A stretch of 64,000 nucleotides of DNA from UBA11740 sp035635855 (GCA_035635855.1 DASQAF010000028.1:1-64000), one strand, 5' to 3'; positions 36,067 to 44,983 are shown, counted from the stretch's first letter. Notes: generated by a model not told the origin, from the sequence alone. Translations and numbers: made by a program.

Positions 36067-36151
36067 TCCGGACTCGCGAGCCGTAGGGATACGCACAATC
36101 GGGAGGTGGTTTCTGCGATTGAAATAAGGATGATGAGGAAGATCTGGGTGC

Positions 36152-37411
36152 TTAAGACAAAGGCCCTGCATTTCCGTTCGTCCTGGCTTGGTGCTTACCA
36201 GAGGCTCCCAGGAGTTTCGCCCCGTACTTTCCCGCAAGTCGCAGTGGCCGCACCAAATAATAAAGGAAGAAGAGCGAATCGGGCACTGAGAGAAACATCC
36301 AATCATAGCTCCTCGGGGTCGTCGCCAGACGGAGACAGGATCTTAGTCGGTCGAGCCTTCGCTCTCTCAAGTACGCGAGCGTGCCGGCCTCAGCAAACGG
36401 GCCTGCCGGCGCGCTTCGCTCAGTGAAGAGTTGCTCGCCCACCTGTCCTGCAAGTTTCTTCACCCTCGCATCCGGCTGTAGTGATTTCGAAACTTCCGGT
36501 GGGATCGAGGCGTCGAGCAAATCGCCGGCCAGAAGGAGCCCCAGCGACAGAATACCTCGAGCGCCCAAAGTGGTTGCGTTTTCCAGGACGAGCTGCCAAT
36601 TAAGATCTTTCCGACTATCAATCAGGATCGCGACATCACAAATCCATCCCAGCCTTTCCCAGAGATGGGTGAAGCCATGAAGACAGAGGATCAAGAGCAG
36701 GTCCTCGGCTGAAAGGGTAAGCAATTGTTTGCCGCTGACCGTTACCGGCTCAAGCCGGTCCCACACACGATTAACGTCAATATCAAACGAGAAGTGTCGC
36801 TCGACAAAATCCCAATGAACGTCGAGCACCACACCCTGCTTGTTATCAAAGTTGTATGCGCAATCAAAGCGCAGGAGGGCCGCTTGTTGAGTGTTGGTCA
36901 GTTCCAGAGTCGACTTGAAACCACGGCTGATAAGTATTTCCTTGACCTTCAGGATGTCTTTCCGATGCACCAGGATATCCAGATCTCCAAACTGTCTAAG
37001 GCCAACATCGCCGTAGGCCCGCAAGGCGAGCGTTGGTCCTTTGAACGGGACTGCGCGGATACCATCCTCTTCGAGCAGCTTTAGTACTTTGAGCAATTCG
37101 CCAGTGAGAAAAAGGTTGGCCCTGGTGTTTCTGTAATTCGCTCCCTCAAGTCGGGACATCACGTTGCGTGGAACCAATGACTGACCCACGGCATTGAGGT
37201 GGAAATACAGCAGTGGCATCAGACAATGATGCTGGGCCGAGGCCAGCAAGAGCTTCCAGTCCAGATCACATCGGAGCAATTCGCGCAGCCGCTCGGCCAT
37301 CGCCGCGTCAAGAGATCGGCGAGCCACGCAAACTAGTATCTGTTCTTCGAGACGTGTGATTGTCATTAGCTCAAGAAGACGGGAAACCGACGACTGAGTC
37401 TGACGGGACAA
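36152..37411 (-). CDS. Nucleotidyltransferase family protein (PF14907-like), lasso-cluster associated
   Basis: 419 residues from TTG 37411 (AGGAGG lies seven bases upstream; GTG 37417 is less well spaced). The NTase core is VPFKGPTLALRAYGDVGLRQ and then FGDLDILV (the D-x-D metal pair). Such proteins accompany lasso peptide and other RiPP clusters; in the pseudomycoidin system, as I recall, a relative decorates the phosphate put on by the lasso kinase. The kinase gene at 40852-41709 makes a similar role plausible. Beyond residue ~230 the protein has no motif I know. Confidence 0.8.
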   Translation of the reverse strand: MSRQTQSSVSRLLELMTITRLEEQILVCVARRSLDAAMAERLRELLRCDLDWKLLLASAQHHCLMPLLYFHLNAVGQSLVPRNVMSRLEGANYRNTRANLFLTGELLKVLKLLEEDGIRAVPFKGPTLALRAYGDVGLRQFGDLDILVHRKDILKVKEILISRGFKSTLELTNTQQAALLRFDCAYNFDNKQGVVLDVHWDFVERHFSFDIDVNRVWDRLEPVTVSGKQLLTLSAEDLLLILCLHGFTHLWERLGWICDVAILIDSRKDLNWQLVLENATTLGARGILSLGLLLAGDLLDASIPPEVSKSLQPDARVKKLAGQVGEQLFTERSAPAGPFAEAGTLAYLRERRLDRLRSCLRLATTPRSYDWMFLSVPDSLFFLYYLVRPLRLAGKYGAKLLGASGKHQARTNGNAGPLS

Positions 37412-37529
37412 CGACACTCCTCCTTGCTTAACACGCTCAACTTACGCGTGATTCACCGGGGGGCATCCATCCACTTTCGCAAACTAACCGCACCAACGCT
37501 TGTCGCCAGTTGAATCAAGGCGGGTGACG

Positions 37530-38129
37530 ATGATAGCTTACGCCTTAATGACCAACCTGGCTGAGTTGTTTGCCCAGCAAAAATACGTCGTTTGGCGTTC
37601 GTGCCTTAAGGATCCTCAGTTGTCGTTGCTTTACAGATACGCGTGCAAGCGCGCAGAGATCGGAACTATGATGCATGACACTCAGGTGCCGAAGGCCCTG
37701 GCCGCCCACGGCGACATTTTTACGGATGGGCTGCTAACGGAACTACTTCCGTTGGCAGAACAGGTGAGCGGCCTGACGCTTTTCCCGACGTATTCCTATT
37801 TCCGCGTTTATAAACGTGGGGACGATTTGGAGAAACATATAGACCGGCCCTCATGTGAGATCAGTTTGACGCTTTGTTTAGGCTATCAGGGGAATTATCC
37901 CTGGCCAATCTTTATTGAAGGGCCGGCCGGTATCTCTTCGATTGCGTTGGCTCCCGGTGACGGATTGTTCTACCGTGGAATCGAGTGTCCACATTGGCGC
38001 GAATCTCTGGATAGTGATTGCACGGCCCAGGTATTCCTGCATTACGTCGATCAAAACGGGCCGTATGCCGAGTGGAAATTCGACAAACGGCCCCAAATTC
38101 CCTTCGAGCGGCCACGCGGTCCGAGGTGA
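37530..38129 (+). CDS. 2OG-Fe(II) dioxygenase (prolyl-4-hydroxylase-like), lasso-cluster associated
   Basis: 199 residues from ATG 37530 (AAGGCGGG five bases upstream). The double-stranded beta-helix shows RVYKRGDDLEKHIDRPSCEI with H103-x-D105, and a distal His at 155 in IECPHWRE. The protein has no signal peptide, so it acts in the cytosol. Its position opposite the cluster, beside a glycosyltransferase, suggests a role in modifying the lasso peptide or its sugar. The substrate is unknown. Confidence 0.7.
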   Translation: MIAYALMTNLAELFAQQKYVVWRSCLKDPQLSLLYRYACKRAEIGTMMHDTQVPKALAAHGDIFTDGLLTELLPLAEQVSGLTLFPTYSYFRVYKRGDDLEKHIDRPSCEISLTLCLGYQGNYPWPIFIEGPAGISSIALAPGDGLFYRGIECPHWRESLDSDCTAQVFLHYVDQNGPYAEWKFDKRPQIPFERPRGPR

Positions 38130-38328
38130 TGCGATTCTTTTCAGCGTGATGTACCAGGGAAAAGCGAGTATTCAACTGGTGACGCTGCAACTCCAATTGC
38201 TCGATTGGGCATACCTGATGGATCGTAACTACTCATGAAAGGCGCGGTGCTCTCCTGCCTCAGCTTCATCCGATTATTCGTGGGATGATCGTTTAGTGGC
38301 TTTGCGGCAAAGGGCACAGGAAAAGATC

Positions 38329-39297
38329 ATGAAAGAGCGTGCGCCTGTCTCAGTAGTTATTCCCGCCTACAACTCAGAGAATTACATTCGCTATGCGATA
38401 GAGAGCGTGCTCGCGCAGAGTCTTCCCGTTTCTGAGATTATTGTTGTCGACGATGGCTCTTCGGATCGAACCTCTGAGATTGCCAAGAGTCTCGGCGCAA
38501 TAGTTATTCGGCAACCAAACCGAGGAGTTTCGGCCGCTCGAAACGTCGGTATCCGGACCGCGCTGAACGAATGGGTAGCCTTTATCGATCAGGATGACCT
38601 TTGGGCCCCGGAGAAGATCGAATCGCAGTGGGCAGCGATACAACTCTACCCAGACGTCGGCGTCGTTTCTTGTCATATGAGTTGGTTTGAGTATGACAGT
38701 GCAACCGGCTGTTCATCTGAACTCGACCTCCGCGATGCTCTTAACCCGAGAGAGCATGATGATGGGAGCGTCAGCTATTTTCATCGAATCAAAGACGAAC
38801 TTCCCTTTAGTCGAATGACCGATTATTGCTCGAGTGTTTTGATCCGCCGCGATCTGCTCTTGTCTGTCGGATTGTTCAACGAAACCCTCACCCAAAACGA
38901 GGACCTTGAATGTTTTCTGAGGGTAATCGCGCAGTGCCCGCTGGCGAACGTCAAAAAATCGCTGGTTCAGCGCCGGGTACACGGCAAAAACAGCTCTCTT
39001 AATAATCCTGAACTGGTCACAACGTCTTATTATCAGATACTCGACTGGCTGCTTGCCTATCCCCAGAAATATCCATCCGGAGCGGGGCGCGCATATAACA
39101 AAGCCTTCTCGCGCGGGCTGATTTCAGTCGGTCGAAACTTTTTGGACGAAGGGCGAATGCGCGAAGCGCGCGCTTTATTTAGTCGAAGCCTCGGACGGAG
39201 TTACTCAACTCGTGCGCTGTTCTTGTGGTGCGTTACCTTCTTGACGCCGGCAGGATTCAAATACCTATTAGCTATTAAACGTAGATTTTTGGAATGA
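38329..39297 (+). CDS. Glycosyltransferase family 2
   Basis: 322 residues from ATG 38329 (AGG at 38318-38320). It starts VSVVIPAYNSENYIRYAIES; IIVVDDGSSDRTSE and the D-x-D-type FIDQDDLWAP follow. The C-terminal part (RALFSRSLGR) is helical. It is preceded by the 2OG oxygenase (200 bases) and followed closely by the convergent cupin-like gene. It might act on the lasso peptide or on another glycan. Confidence 0.85.
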   Translation: MKERAPVSVVIPAYNSENYIRYAIESVLAQSLPVSEIIVVDDGSSDRTSEIAKSLGAIVIRQPNRGVSAARNVGIRTALNEWVAFIDQDDLWAPEKIESQWAAIQLYPDVGVVSCHMSWFEYDSATGCSSELDLRDALNPREHDDGSVSYFHRIKDELPFSRMTDYCSSVLIRRDLLLSVGLFNETLTQNEDLECFLRVIAQCPLANVKKSLVQRRVHGKNSSLNNPELVTTSYYQILDWLLAYPQKYPSGAGRAYNKAFSRGLISVGRNFLDEGRMREARALFSRSLGRSYSTRALFLWCVTFLTPAGFKYLLAIKRRFLE

Positions 39298-39346
39298 TTT
39301 GTCCGCGGAGTCGAACTAACGCGGGGAAAGTCTGTGAAGCGTGAGT

Positions 39347-40645
39347 TCAGGCAGTTAACTGTGACTGTCTATCACTCTCATTGGCAAAGGTTGACCGGAA
39401 CAGTGAGAGACTCTTGATGTGTTTTGCGACCTCGGTGATTGACGACCCGGGACTTGCAGCTTGGGTGGCCTCAGCGGCCGCTTTCGCCTGAATCTCTTCC
39501 AGCGCAAGACCTTGCAAGAGCCCTTTCAGGACGAAGAGATGACCCTCATCGAAATTCTCGAGACCCAGGACGTTGGGTTCGCGTGAACCAAAGATCTTGG
39601 TTGTTGTCAATTCTCTGACCCACTTGACAACAAGGTCCGCCGCATTGTTTTCCGGAAATCTTTCCTTTACCAACCTGAGCACCGTTGTTCGTTCCGGTAC
39701 ATTCAAGAGTAGCGCCAAAAAGAAGCGATGGTCTTCGCCCTTGATTTGAGCACGGCGTCGAGTGATTTCGTTCTGTCTCCATTCTTCCTCGAAGACTGGC
39801 GGCAGCAAATCAGCAAGCTCGCCATGCTTATGTCTGGCGCGCTTCAGCAGGCCTTCAAATCTGTCACGACTGCGGGACACCCCAATGATCTCTTCCAGTT
39901 CACGATGACAGAGGAACTCAAAGGCTCTTTCCAGCACCGCATATGCAGTGTGGAAATCGGAAGATTCAACCAACTCTCCGATGAAGTTGTCCGCCTCCGG
40001 GTGTTTCATCCGTAGCAGGAGCGAGACCGTCTGGATCTTCTTTGTTATTGACGCATCAGTGAAAAAGGGATTGATTGCCAGGAACGGTTTGAAATAAGAA
40101 TACTGAACGGCCTCGCCCGGTGCTTTGTACGTTCTGACCGTTATCGTGACTGACGGTCTTTCAAGATGAAAGAGCGAATGAATGAACCGCGAGCCGGGAT
40201 TTATTTCTCTAATATCGCCCTCCGTCAGCAGAGAGACTTCACCCGGCAGAATTTTGCCGGTCAAAAAGTGCGGATTGATCTCCCGCTCCTTTTCGAACCG
40301 ATAACTGGTGTGAACACTGCCGCCCTGTAACACTTGAAATGCGCCGGAGAATGAGTGTTGGTGGATGGTCGTGGTTCCGTCAAGCCAATAGTACACGTCT
40401 ATGTAGAATCTCGGTCCGACATAGAGAGTGATCGGTGGGTCTCCAAACTTCCCGATAGGGTCCATCTGCTCCGGCAGATTCGGAGTCGCGTGAGTCCAAC
40501 GAATGATGTCCCACGGATCCACGCGTTTACCGAGGTCCGATTCACCAAGTGCTCGGGCTGCAATCGCCGGGAACAGATCTTCGTTGTAGTTCTGGTTCCG
40601 CCAGCGACTTTCTACCAGCGCGCCAAGCTCAATGAACGATTGCAT
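39347..40645 (-). CDS. Unrecognised cupin-like protein of the lasso cluster
   Basis: 432 residues, no signal peptide. The N-terminal ~210 residues have a cupin-like profile: YYWLDGTTTIHQHSFSGAFQ (H-x-H), VLQGGSVHTSYRFEKER, LTEGDIREINPGSRFIHSLF and SVTITVRTY, with several His that could bind metal as in cysteine-dioxygenase-like cupins. The C-terminal half (~215-430) is charged and helical and has no motif I can name. It lies downstream of the lasso kinase, 206 bases away. Neighbours suggest a tailoring or regulatory role; the activity is unknown. Confidence 0.6.
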   Translation of the reverse strand: MQSFIELGALVESRWRNQNYNEDLFPAIAARALGESDLGKRVDPWDIIRWTHATPNLPEQMDPIGKFGDPPITLYVGPRFYIDVYYWLDGTTTIHQHSFSGAFQVLQGGSVHTSYRFEKEREINPHFLTGKILPGEVSLLTEGDIREINPGSRFIHSLFHLERPSVTITVRTYKAPGEAVQYSYFKPFLAINPFFTDASITKKIQTVSLLLRMKHPEADNFIGELVESSDFHTAYAVLERAFEFLCHRELEEIIGVSRSRDRFEGLLKRARHKHGELADLLPPVFEEEWRQNEITRRRAQIKGEDHRFFLALLLNVPERTTVLRLVKERFPENNAADLVVKWVRELTTTKIFGSREPNVLGLENFDEGHLFVLKGLLQGLALEEIQAKAAAEATQAASPGSSITEVAKHIKSLSLFRSTFANESDRQSQLTA

Positions 40646-40851
40646 CTGACGTTTCTGCCCTCACGACGTTTTGATTTTCGCTGCCATGAAATCACAAAGC
40701 GATGTTTCCGATTTGTCAGTTTGGGTGAAGTTCACGCAGGAACACACGTTTCTGAGATAGCTCGATAACAGGGCAAGTTGAAGAAGCAAATCCGCTCTTG
40801 CGAGCTCAAGTGCTTTCCGGGAACTGTCCTTCTGGCGGAACCGAAATCGGC

Positions 40852-41709
40852 TTAGTTCGTCTGGCCACTCTCACCTATCACGCGCTCGATCGCCTCCAGC
40901 ACTGCCGGCAGGTTCGTTAGACCTGACTGGAAACAGACATTGAAGATGGGTATTCCCGCCGCAAGATCTAAATAGTTGTGAATCATCCGCCGTTTGCGTT
41001 CCTCATCCTGCGGGGTGAAACAGCATGAGTGGTCAAGGAGAGCAGCAAAAGCCTCAACCAATGAAAGACGACACACTGTCACTGGTGGAGCGGCAGACCT
41101 GTCCGCTCTCTGCAGCACGCAAACCGCCACTAACGGGGCGGTTTCCAGTGCGAACGGGAGGGCGTCGTTACTGCTTCCGGTCGGCCCCCTGGTTTCCGGA
41201 ACATCAAACAAAGTGGCTGCGGCTTGCCGCAGCCGCATATTGAAAGGAAGCGAGACAGCCTGGGCACCATGACCCGAGACCTCAAAGACGACTGCGTCGT
41301 CGGCCCAGAGCGGATAGCCCCGACGGCTCAGTCCAAAGGCGATGGTGGATTTACCTGTTTCGGACAGCCCACACAGTGCAGCGACGCCAGCGGACGAGCG
41401 GACCGCACTGGCATGCAGCACCTCTCTGCCGGAGACCTGCAGGGCCATCGGCAAGACTTTTCGACGATAGGCATCGAGGACTAATTCCTCTCTGGCTCCG
41501 CTCGTGACGGTCGCCGCAATCTCACCTGCGCCCCTGGAAAAGCGAAAGCTCGCAAGTCCAGGGAGGTGGATCCAGTGTTCTTCGCCGAGTACCTCAGCGT
41601 ACGCTGAGATTCCTCCCTGGATGTCATGCCACACTTCAGCCCGGGAATTTAGTACCCAGGCCGGCGGAGGCACAATTGCGTCAGTCCGCTCAATGTTCAG
41701 TCTGAGCAT
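40852..41709 (-). CDS. HPr kinase-like lasso peptide kinase
   Basis: 285 residues. The kinase core resembles HPr kinase: VLHASAVRSSAGVAALCG, then GLSETGKST (Walker A) and PLWADDAVVFEV. Relatives in lasso clusters (ThcoK, PadeK and PsmK) phosphorylate the C-terminal Ser side chain of the precursor. The precursor here has Ser66 as its penultimate residue. The gene is 55 bases after the precursor stop on the same strand, consistent with an A-K pair. Confidence 0.83.
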   Translation of the reverse strand: MLRLNIERTDAIVPPPAWVLNSRAEVWHDIQGGISAYAEVLGEEHWIHLPGLASFRFSRGAGEIAATVTSGAREELVLDAYRRKVLPMALQVSGREVLHASAVRSSAGVAALCGLSETGKSTIAFGLSRRGYPLWADDAVVFEVSGHGAQAVSLPFNMRLRQAAATLFDVPETRGPTGSSNDALPFALETAPLVAVCVLQRADRSAAPPVTVCRLSLVEAFAALLDHSCCFTPQDEERKRRMIHNYLDLAAGIPIFNVCFQSGLTNLPAVLEAIERVIGESGQTN

Positions 41710-41764
41710 CGTACCTCTTCAAAAAAAGCTGAACAAAAGCGAATGTTGTGGTCGTCTCCGCCGA

Positions 41765-41968
41765 TCATCCCGAAGGCGGATTCTTGCGGGGCTCGCCGGG
41801 ATCAGATGGGGAGGTGCTGAACTTTCCCCCTCCGCCCTGGACCACGTCTTTTGCATCCCCGGTGTAACTTAACCTCATGGGTTCCCAAGCCTTTTTCGAC
41901 TTGGTGTCGTCGGTTTCTTTCAAGCTTTTATCGTCGTTGGACGTTAAAGACCGATCTTCGTTTGTCAA
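41765..41968 (-). CDS. Lasso peptide precursor (A)
   Basis: 67 residues. The TTG start at 41968 has an excellent AGGAGG at 41977-41982, eight bases upstream. The leader has the RRE-binding pattern KKAWEPMRLSYTGDAKDVV (aromatic, Pro, Leu, Gly), followed by QGGGGK. The C-terminus SDPGEPRKNPPSG matches the 'lasso leader-containing' family known from genomes. The likely core begins at Gly48; Asp56 would then be residue 9, allowing a nine-residue ring and a tail of 11. A later or earlier Gly would put Asp outside positions 7-9. The gene lies 15 bases after the cyclase stop. The precursor identity is strong; the core boundary is inferred. Confidence 0.82.
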   Translation of the reverse strand: MTNEDRSLTSNDDKSLKETDDTKSKKAWEPMRLSYTGDAKDVVQGGGGKFSTSPSDPGEPRKNPPSG

Positions 41969-41983
41969 TGACCGATCCTCCTT

Positions 41984-43909
41984 TCACGAAACATGGGCTC
42001 GAGCCCACGATTCCAAATTTAGGACATTCCAAAAGTGGTAAGTAGCCTTCGGATCCTCGCCCTGTGCCAGAAACTGATCCAATGCGGTCTCGGCACCCTG
42101 CTCATCAACAATCCCCATTTCACCAAGGGCGCGGAGTCTCCCGATTCTCTGGCGCACTTTCCTTGCGCCCTCGTATACGGTAGACGCATAAAAATTAGTT
42201 GCGACCACCTTCTTCTGCTGTTCAAAACCCAGATTGGGAAATCGCCGAGCGAGCGAAGCTCGGACCAAACCCTTGGTGCGCCCACCATGATTCAAAAGGA
42301 AAGGCGGTGTTCGGAATAGAAGTTCTACCAGATCCGCATCCCAGTACGGCTGAAGAAGACGCACACCTGCCCGCCGATAGATCTCGAAATTCTCTTCCTG
42401 ATCAAACGAGATCATAGGATGATCGAGCGCTTTTCGCATCTCTCTAATATACAGGCTCTCTGAGTCATGCTCGCTGTTTTTGTGTTGCTCTTCCCTGCGT
42501 TGATCGAGCTCAATTCGCAGAGAAGCTTCGGCAGCCAACCACTTCGGCGGAACCCAGGATGCAGGCCATGGGGATACCCGATGCCGGAGTCTCAATGCCC
42601 AGGGGGCTACCTGTTTGACGAACCGATGCGCCGGTGGATGAAGGATGGGCTTCGCCCCAAACCTCCAGAGCAGACCAAGCAGCAGGGCAGCGCTGGACCG
42701 TCGATAGGAACGTCGCTCACTTTGCCACAATCGGTAAATTCCACTGAAGTCGAATCCGCGCAACATGTCTGCGGCCAGGAAGGGGCCAATTGTCAGCCAC
42801 TCGTCCCCGCCACCGCCAGTGAGGACGACTTCGCAACCGCGTCGCTTGCCTTCCCGCGCCAGGTCGTAGAAGGCCGGCAACCAGGGGTTCATAAGTGGTG
42901 ATGACAGCGAGCTACCGAGTTCAAGCCCGGCAGCTATTAATCCATCCACTCCGGCCGCTTCATTAAATCCCTTTAAGACTTGAGGTAGGCCAAGCTGTGC
43001 GGCCACACTCCTCTGAATGACTTCTTCATTCGTGTCCGGAGTCGGGAAAGCCAGCGATAAGGCGCAGGGCTTTGGCAACTCATTAAGTTGGCAATACTCG
43101 GCGGCAACAGCAGCCACCGAAACTGAATCAAGACCCCCGCTGAGGAAGATGCCAGTCGGCCCGAAACTCAAACAGCGGCCGACGGCGCGATCGAGTAACT
43201 CGTCGAATTGTTCCACCTCGTCGGGAGTCAACCATTTTACTGTACCGCCGGATGCAGGATCCCAATAGCGATAGCAGCTGCGACCTTCCTTTGTTACCTT
43301 GAGCACCCTTCCAGGCGGCACCCGCTTGACCGCTGCAAAAAAAGTCTCGTCCAAACCGGGAAAGCGGTCGAAAAGGTACTCGGCCAGTGCGGCACGGTTC
43401 AATGCAGCCGAGACATTGGGATGTCGGATCAACGAATTGATGGACGTCGAGATCAGCAACTCATGATGTCCTTCCGCGTAGAACATCGGACAACTTCCGA
43501 GCGGATCCCGCGCGCATAACAGAACCTCGCGCTGGCTATCCCAGATGACCAGAGCAAAGCTGCCTCTCAGGCGCTTGAGGAGGCTCTCTCCCCATTTCTG
43601 GTAGGCAGCCACGATGAATGCTGCATCGTTGTCGCTCGCAAGCCTTTGGTCACCAAGCTCATTCTGCAAATCGCGTCGATTGTATAGAGCCCCGTCAAAG
43701 ATTACCCCGCAACCCGCGCGCTCGTCGAAAGCCGGCAGAACGCTTTCAACCTCGGCGACCAGGTGCAACGACTTTGGTCTCCCGTTCACCGCCACGGGCT
43801 GACAAACGTATCCACGCAGTTCGGGGGCAGTATTACCCAGGGCGGCAAACCAGCGCGAACTCGGTTGCCGAAACACTTGCTCATTTGCCGAGATCGGATT
43901 CTTATTCAT
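41984..43909 (-). CDS. Asparagine synthetase-type lasso cyclase (C)
   Basis: 641 residues from ATG 43909, which overlaps the B1 stop by eight bases. The N-terminal glutaminase-like fold lacks Cys2, as in lasso cyclases; the ATP-pyrophosphatase loop FLSGGLDSVSVAAV is intact. It should adenylate the Asp or Glu side chain of the core and close the macrolactam. It fits the conserved order B1-C-A. The longer reading to 44038 runs through B1 and is not real. Confidence 0.87.
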   Translation of the reverse strand: MNKNPISANEQVFRQPSSRWFAALGNTAPELRGYVCQPVAVNGRPKSLHLVAEVESVLPAFDERAGCGVIFDGALYNRRDLQNELGDQRLASDNDAAFIVAAYQKWGESLLKRLRGSFALVIWDSQREVLLCARDPLGSCPMFYAEGHHELLISTSINSLIRHPNVSAALNRAALAEYLFDRFPGLDETFFAAVKRVPPGRVLKVTKEGRSCYRYWDPASGGTVKWLTPDEVEQFDELLDRAVGRCLSFGPTGIFLSGGLDSVSVAAVAAEYCQLNELPKPCALSLAFPTPDTNEEVIQRSVAAQLGLPQVLKGFNEAAGVDGLIAAGLELGSSLSSPLMNPWLPAFYDLAREGKRRGCEVVLTGGGGDEWLTIGPFLAADMLRGFDFSGIYRLWQSERRSYRRSSAALLLGLLWRFGAKPILHPPAHRFVKQVAPWALRLRHRVSPWPASWVPPKWLAAEASLRIELDQRREEQHKNSEHDSESLYIREMRKALDHPMISFDQEENFEIYRRAGVRLLQPYWDADLVELLFRTPPFLLNHGGRTKGLVRASLARRFPNLGFEQQKKVVATNFYASTVYEGARKVRQRIGRLRALGEMGIVDEQGAETALDQFLAQGEDPKATYHFWNVLNLESWARAHVS

Positions 43910-44159
43910 CAACGCAGACCAGGTTCTCTTTTTGTAAGGAGGCGACGAGGGTTTCGGCCTCGCTGGCGAACTTCTCGGGATCCACCGCAAACTCTTGGAG
44001 CATATGCTCACGTACAGCCAGGGAATCGTGTCCAGCACTTAACAGTTCCCAAAACCTCGCTGCTGTCGCATTCAGCTCGTAGAAGTGATCGGTGTCCAGG
44101 TTGAATAGCACCATCTCGTCGCCCAGACGCTTGAAAAGCACATTAGGATTGGGTTTCAT
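43902..44159 (-). CDS. PqqD-family leader-recognition protein (B1)
   Basis: 85 residues. PqqD-like pattern: VLFKRLGDEMVLFNLDTDHF, YELNATAARFWELL, and QEFAVDPEKFASEAETLV. This is an RRE that binds the leader of the precursor and presents it to B2 and C. It overlaps the cyclase start, so the pair is co-translated. Start ATG 44159. Confidence 0.9.
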   Translation of the reverse strand: MKPNPNVLFKRLGDEMVLFNLDTDHFYELNATAARFWELLSAGHDSLAVREHMLQEFAVDPEKFASEAETLVASLQKENLVCVDE

Positions 44160-44227
44160 TTCGTCGCTCGACGTCGTCGTCCTAAGGTTGTTTATTAGAC
44201 AAAAGCATTAATATGGATAATTCGCCA

Positions 44228-44257
44228 AAACTACAGTAGGTTAATCGAGCCTGTCAA
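44228..44257 (-). promoter_or_regulatory. Possible promoter of B1-C-A-kinase
   Basis: On the minus strand, TTGACA (44252-44257) is a perfect -35 box in the 104-base AT-rich gap between the oxygenase stop and B1. With a 17- or 18-base spacer the -10 would be GTAGTT or TAGTTT, which is weak. It may give separate expression of the core operon, or only raise it. Confidence 0.35.
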
Positions 44258-44263
44258 TATACG

Positions 44264-44983
44264 CTAAGCGCTTCTATTTTCGATGAGGCTTCCGCTCAGG
44301 CGATATCGGCGAGTTCGAATCAGGCCGCCTGCCTCTCTTCCTCGTTGTGCCTGGTCCCTCAGCATGGAAAGAAAATCCGGCCGGGCCCGGAACCATCCCG
44401 CGAAAGCTGTCTTGGAGGTCGGACCCTCGACCTCGGTAATTCGATGCTGCAACTGCGGCGAGAGGCGAAATACTATCGCATCGCCCGCGCCCACGTTGTC
44501 TACTTCACCGACGATCTCTTTTGAGTCGCGGTCACGCATCTGCAAGACTCCGCCGCCGTAGGTCCCTCTGCTCAAATTTATACTCATCCCCACCAGACGG
44601 TCTTCCCCAATATCGTTGTGCCAGGAATCGTGATGCCCCTGACCCGGATTGACCCGATAAACACGGCCGGCAAAACAGCGGATTCGCTCGCATCCGGTGA
44701 ATTGCTGCATTATCTGGAAGAGTTTTTCGTCATTCATCACAAACAGCAAAGCGCCGAACGCCGCGTTTCCACTCATGCAGAGTTCCTTGTTTGAAGCTAT
44801 ACCTTCATGCACTCGCTCCTGAAATTCCCCGGCGTCAATCTGTCGCTGAACAAAATCGAGCAACTCTGGATCGAGCAAACCCGGCAGCCGCAAATAATGA
44901 CGGCGCGCGAATTCAGCCTGCAACTCCTCCAGGCGTTGGGCCGATTCGGAGAAGACCGTTCCTTGTCTCGTCAGCCGAATCAT
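44264..44983 (-). CDS. 2OG-Fe(II) dioxygenase embedded in the lasso operon
   Basis: 239 residues. ATG 44983 overlaps the B2 stop (ATGA), so it is translated with B2. The metal site is H122-N-D124 in HDSWHNDIG and the distal His is 180 in LQHRITEVEG. The fold starts near residue 30 (YLRLPGLLDPELLDFV) and ends in GWFRARPDFL. The family hydroxylates peptides, amino acids or small molecules. Its insertion between B2 and B1 suggests it modifies the peptide or precursor. Confidence 0.8.
   Translation of the reverse strand: MIRLTRQGTVFSESAQRLEELQAEFARRHYLRLPGLLDPELLDFVQRQIDAGEFQERVHEGIASNKELCMSGNAAFGALLFVMNDEKLFQIMQQFTGCERIRCFAGRVYRVNPGQGHHDSWHNDIGEDRLVGMSINLSRGTYGGGVLQMRDRDSKEIVGEVDNVGAGDAIVFRLSPQLQHRITEVEGPTSKTAFAGWFRARPDFLSMLRDQAQRGREAGGLIRTRRYRLSGSLIENRSA

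Noticed and set aside
38149..38238. 29-residue plus-strand frame between the second oxygenase and the GT2 gene
   Set aside because: Too short, no ribosome-binding site and no leader-like or membrane features, so it is not a second lasso precursor.
40646..40851. Minus-strand frame after the kinase stop reading KALELARADLLLQLALLSSY and on to ...AAKIKTS
   Set aside because: It looks helical, but has no good start codon or ribosome-binding site and overlaps the kinase end in another frame; not enough for a gene call.
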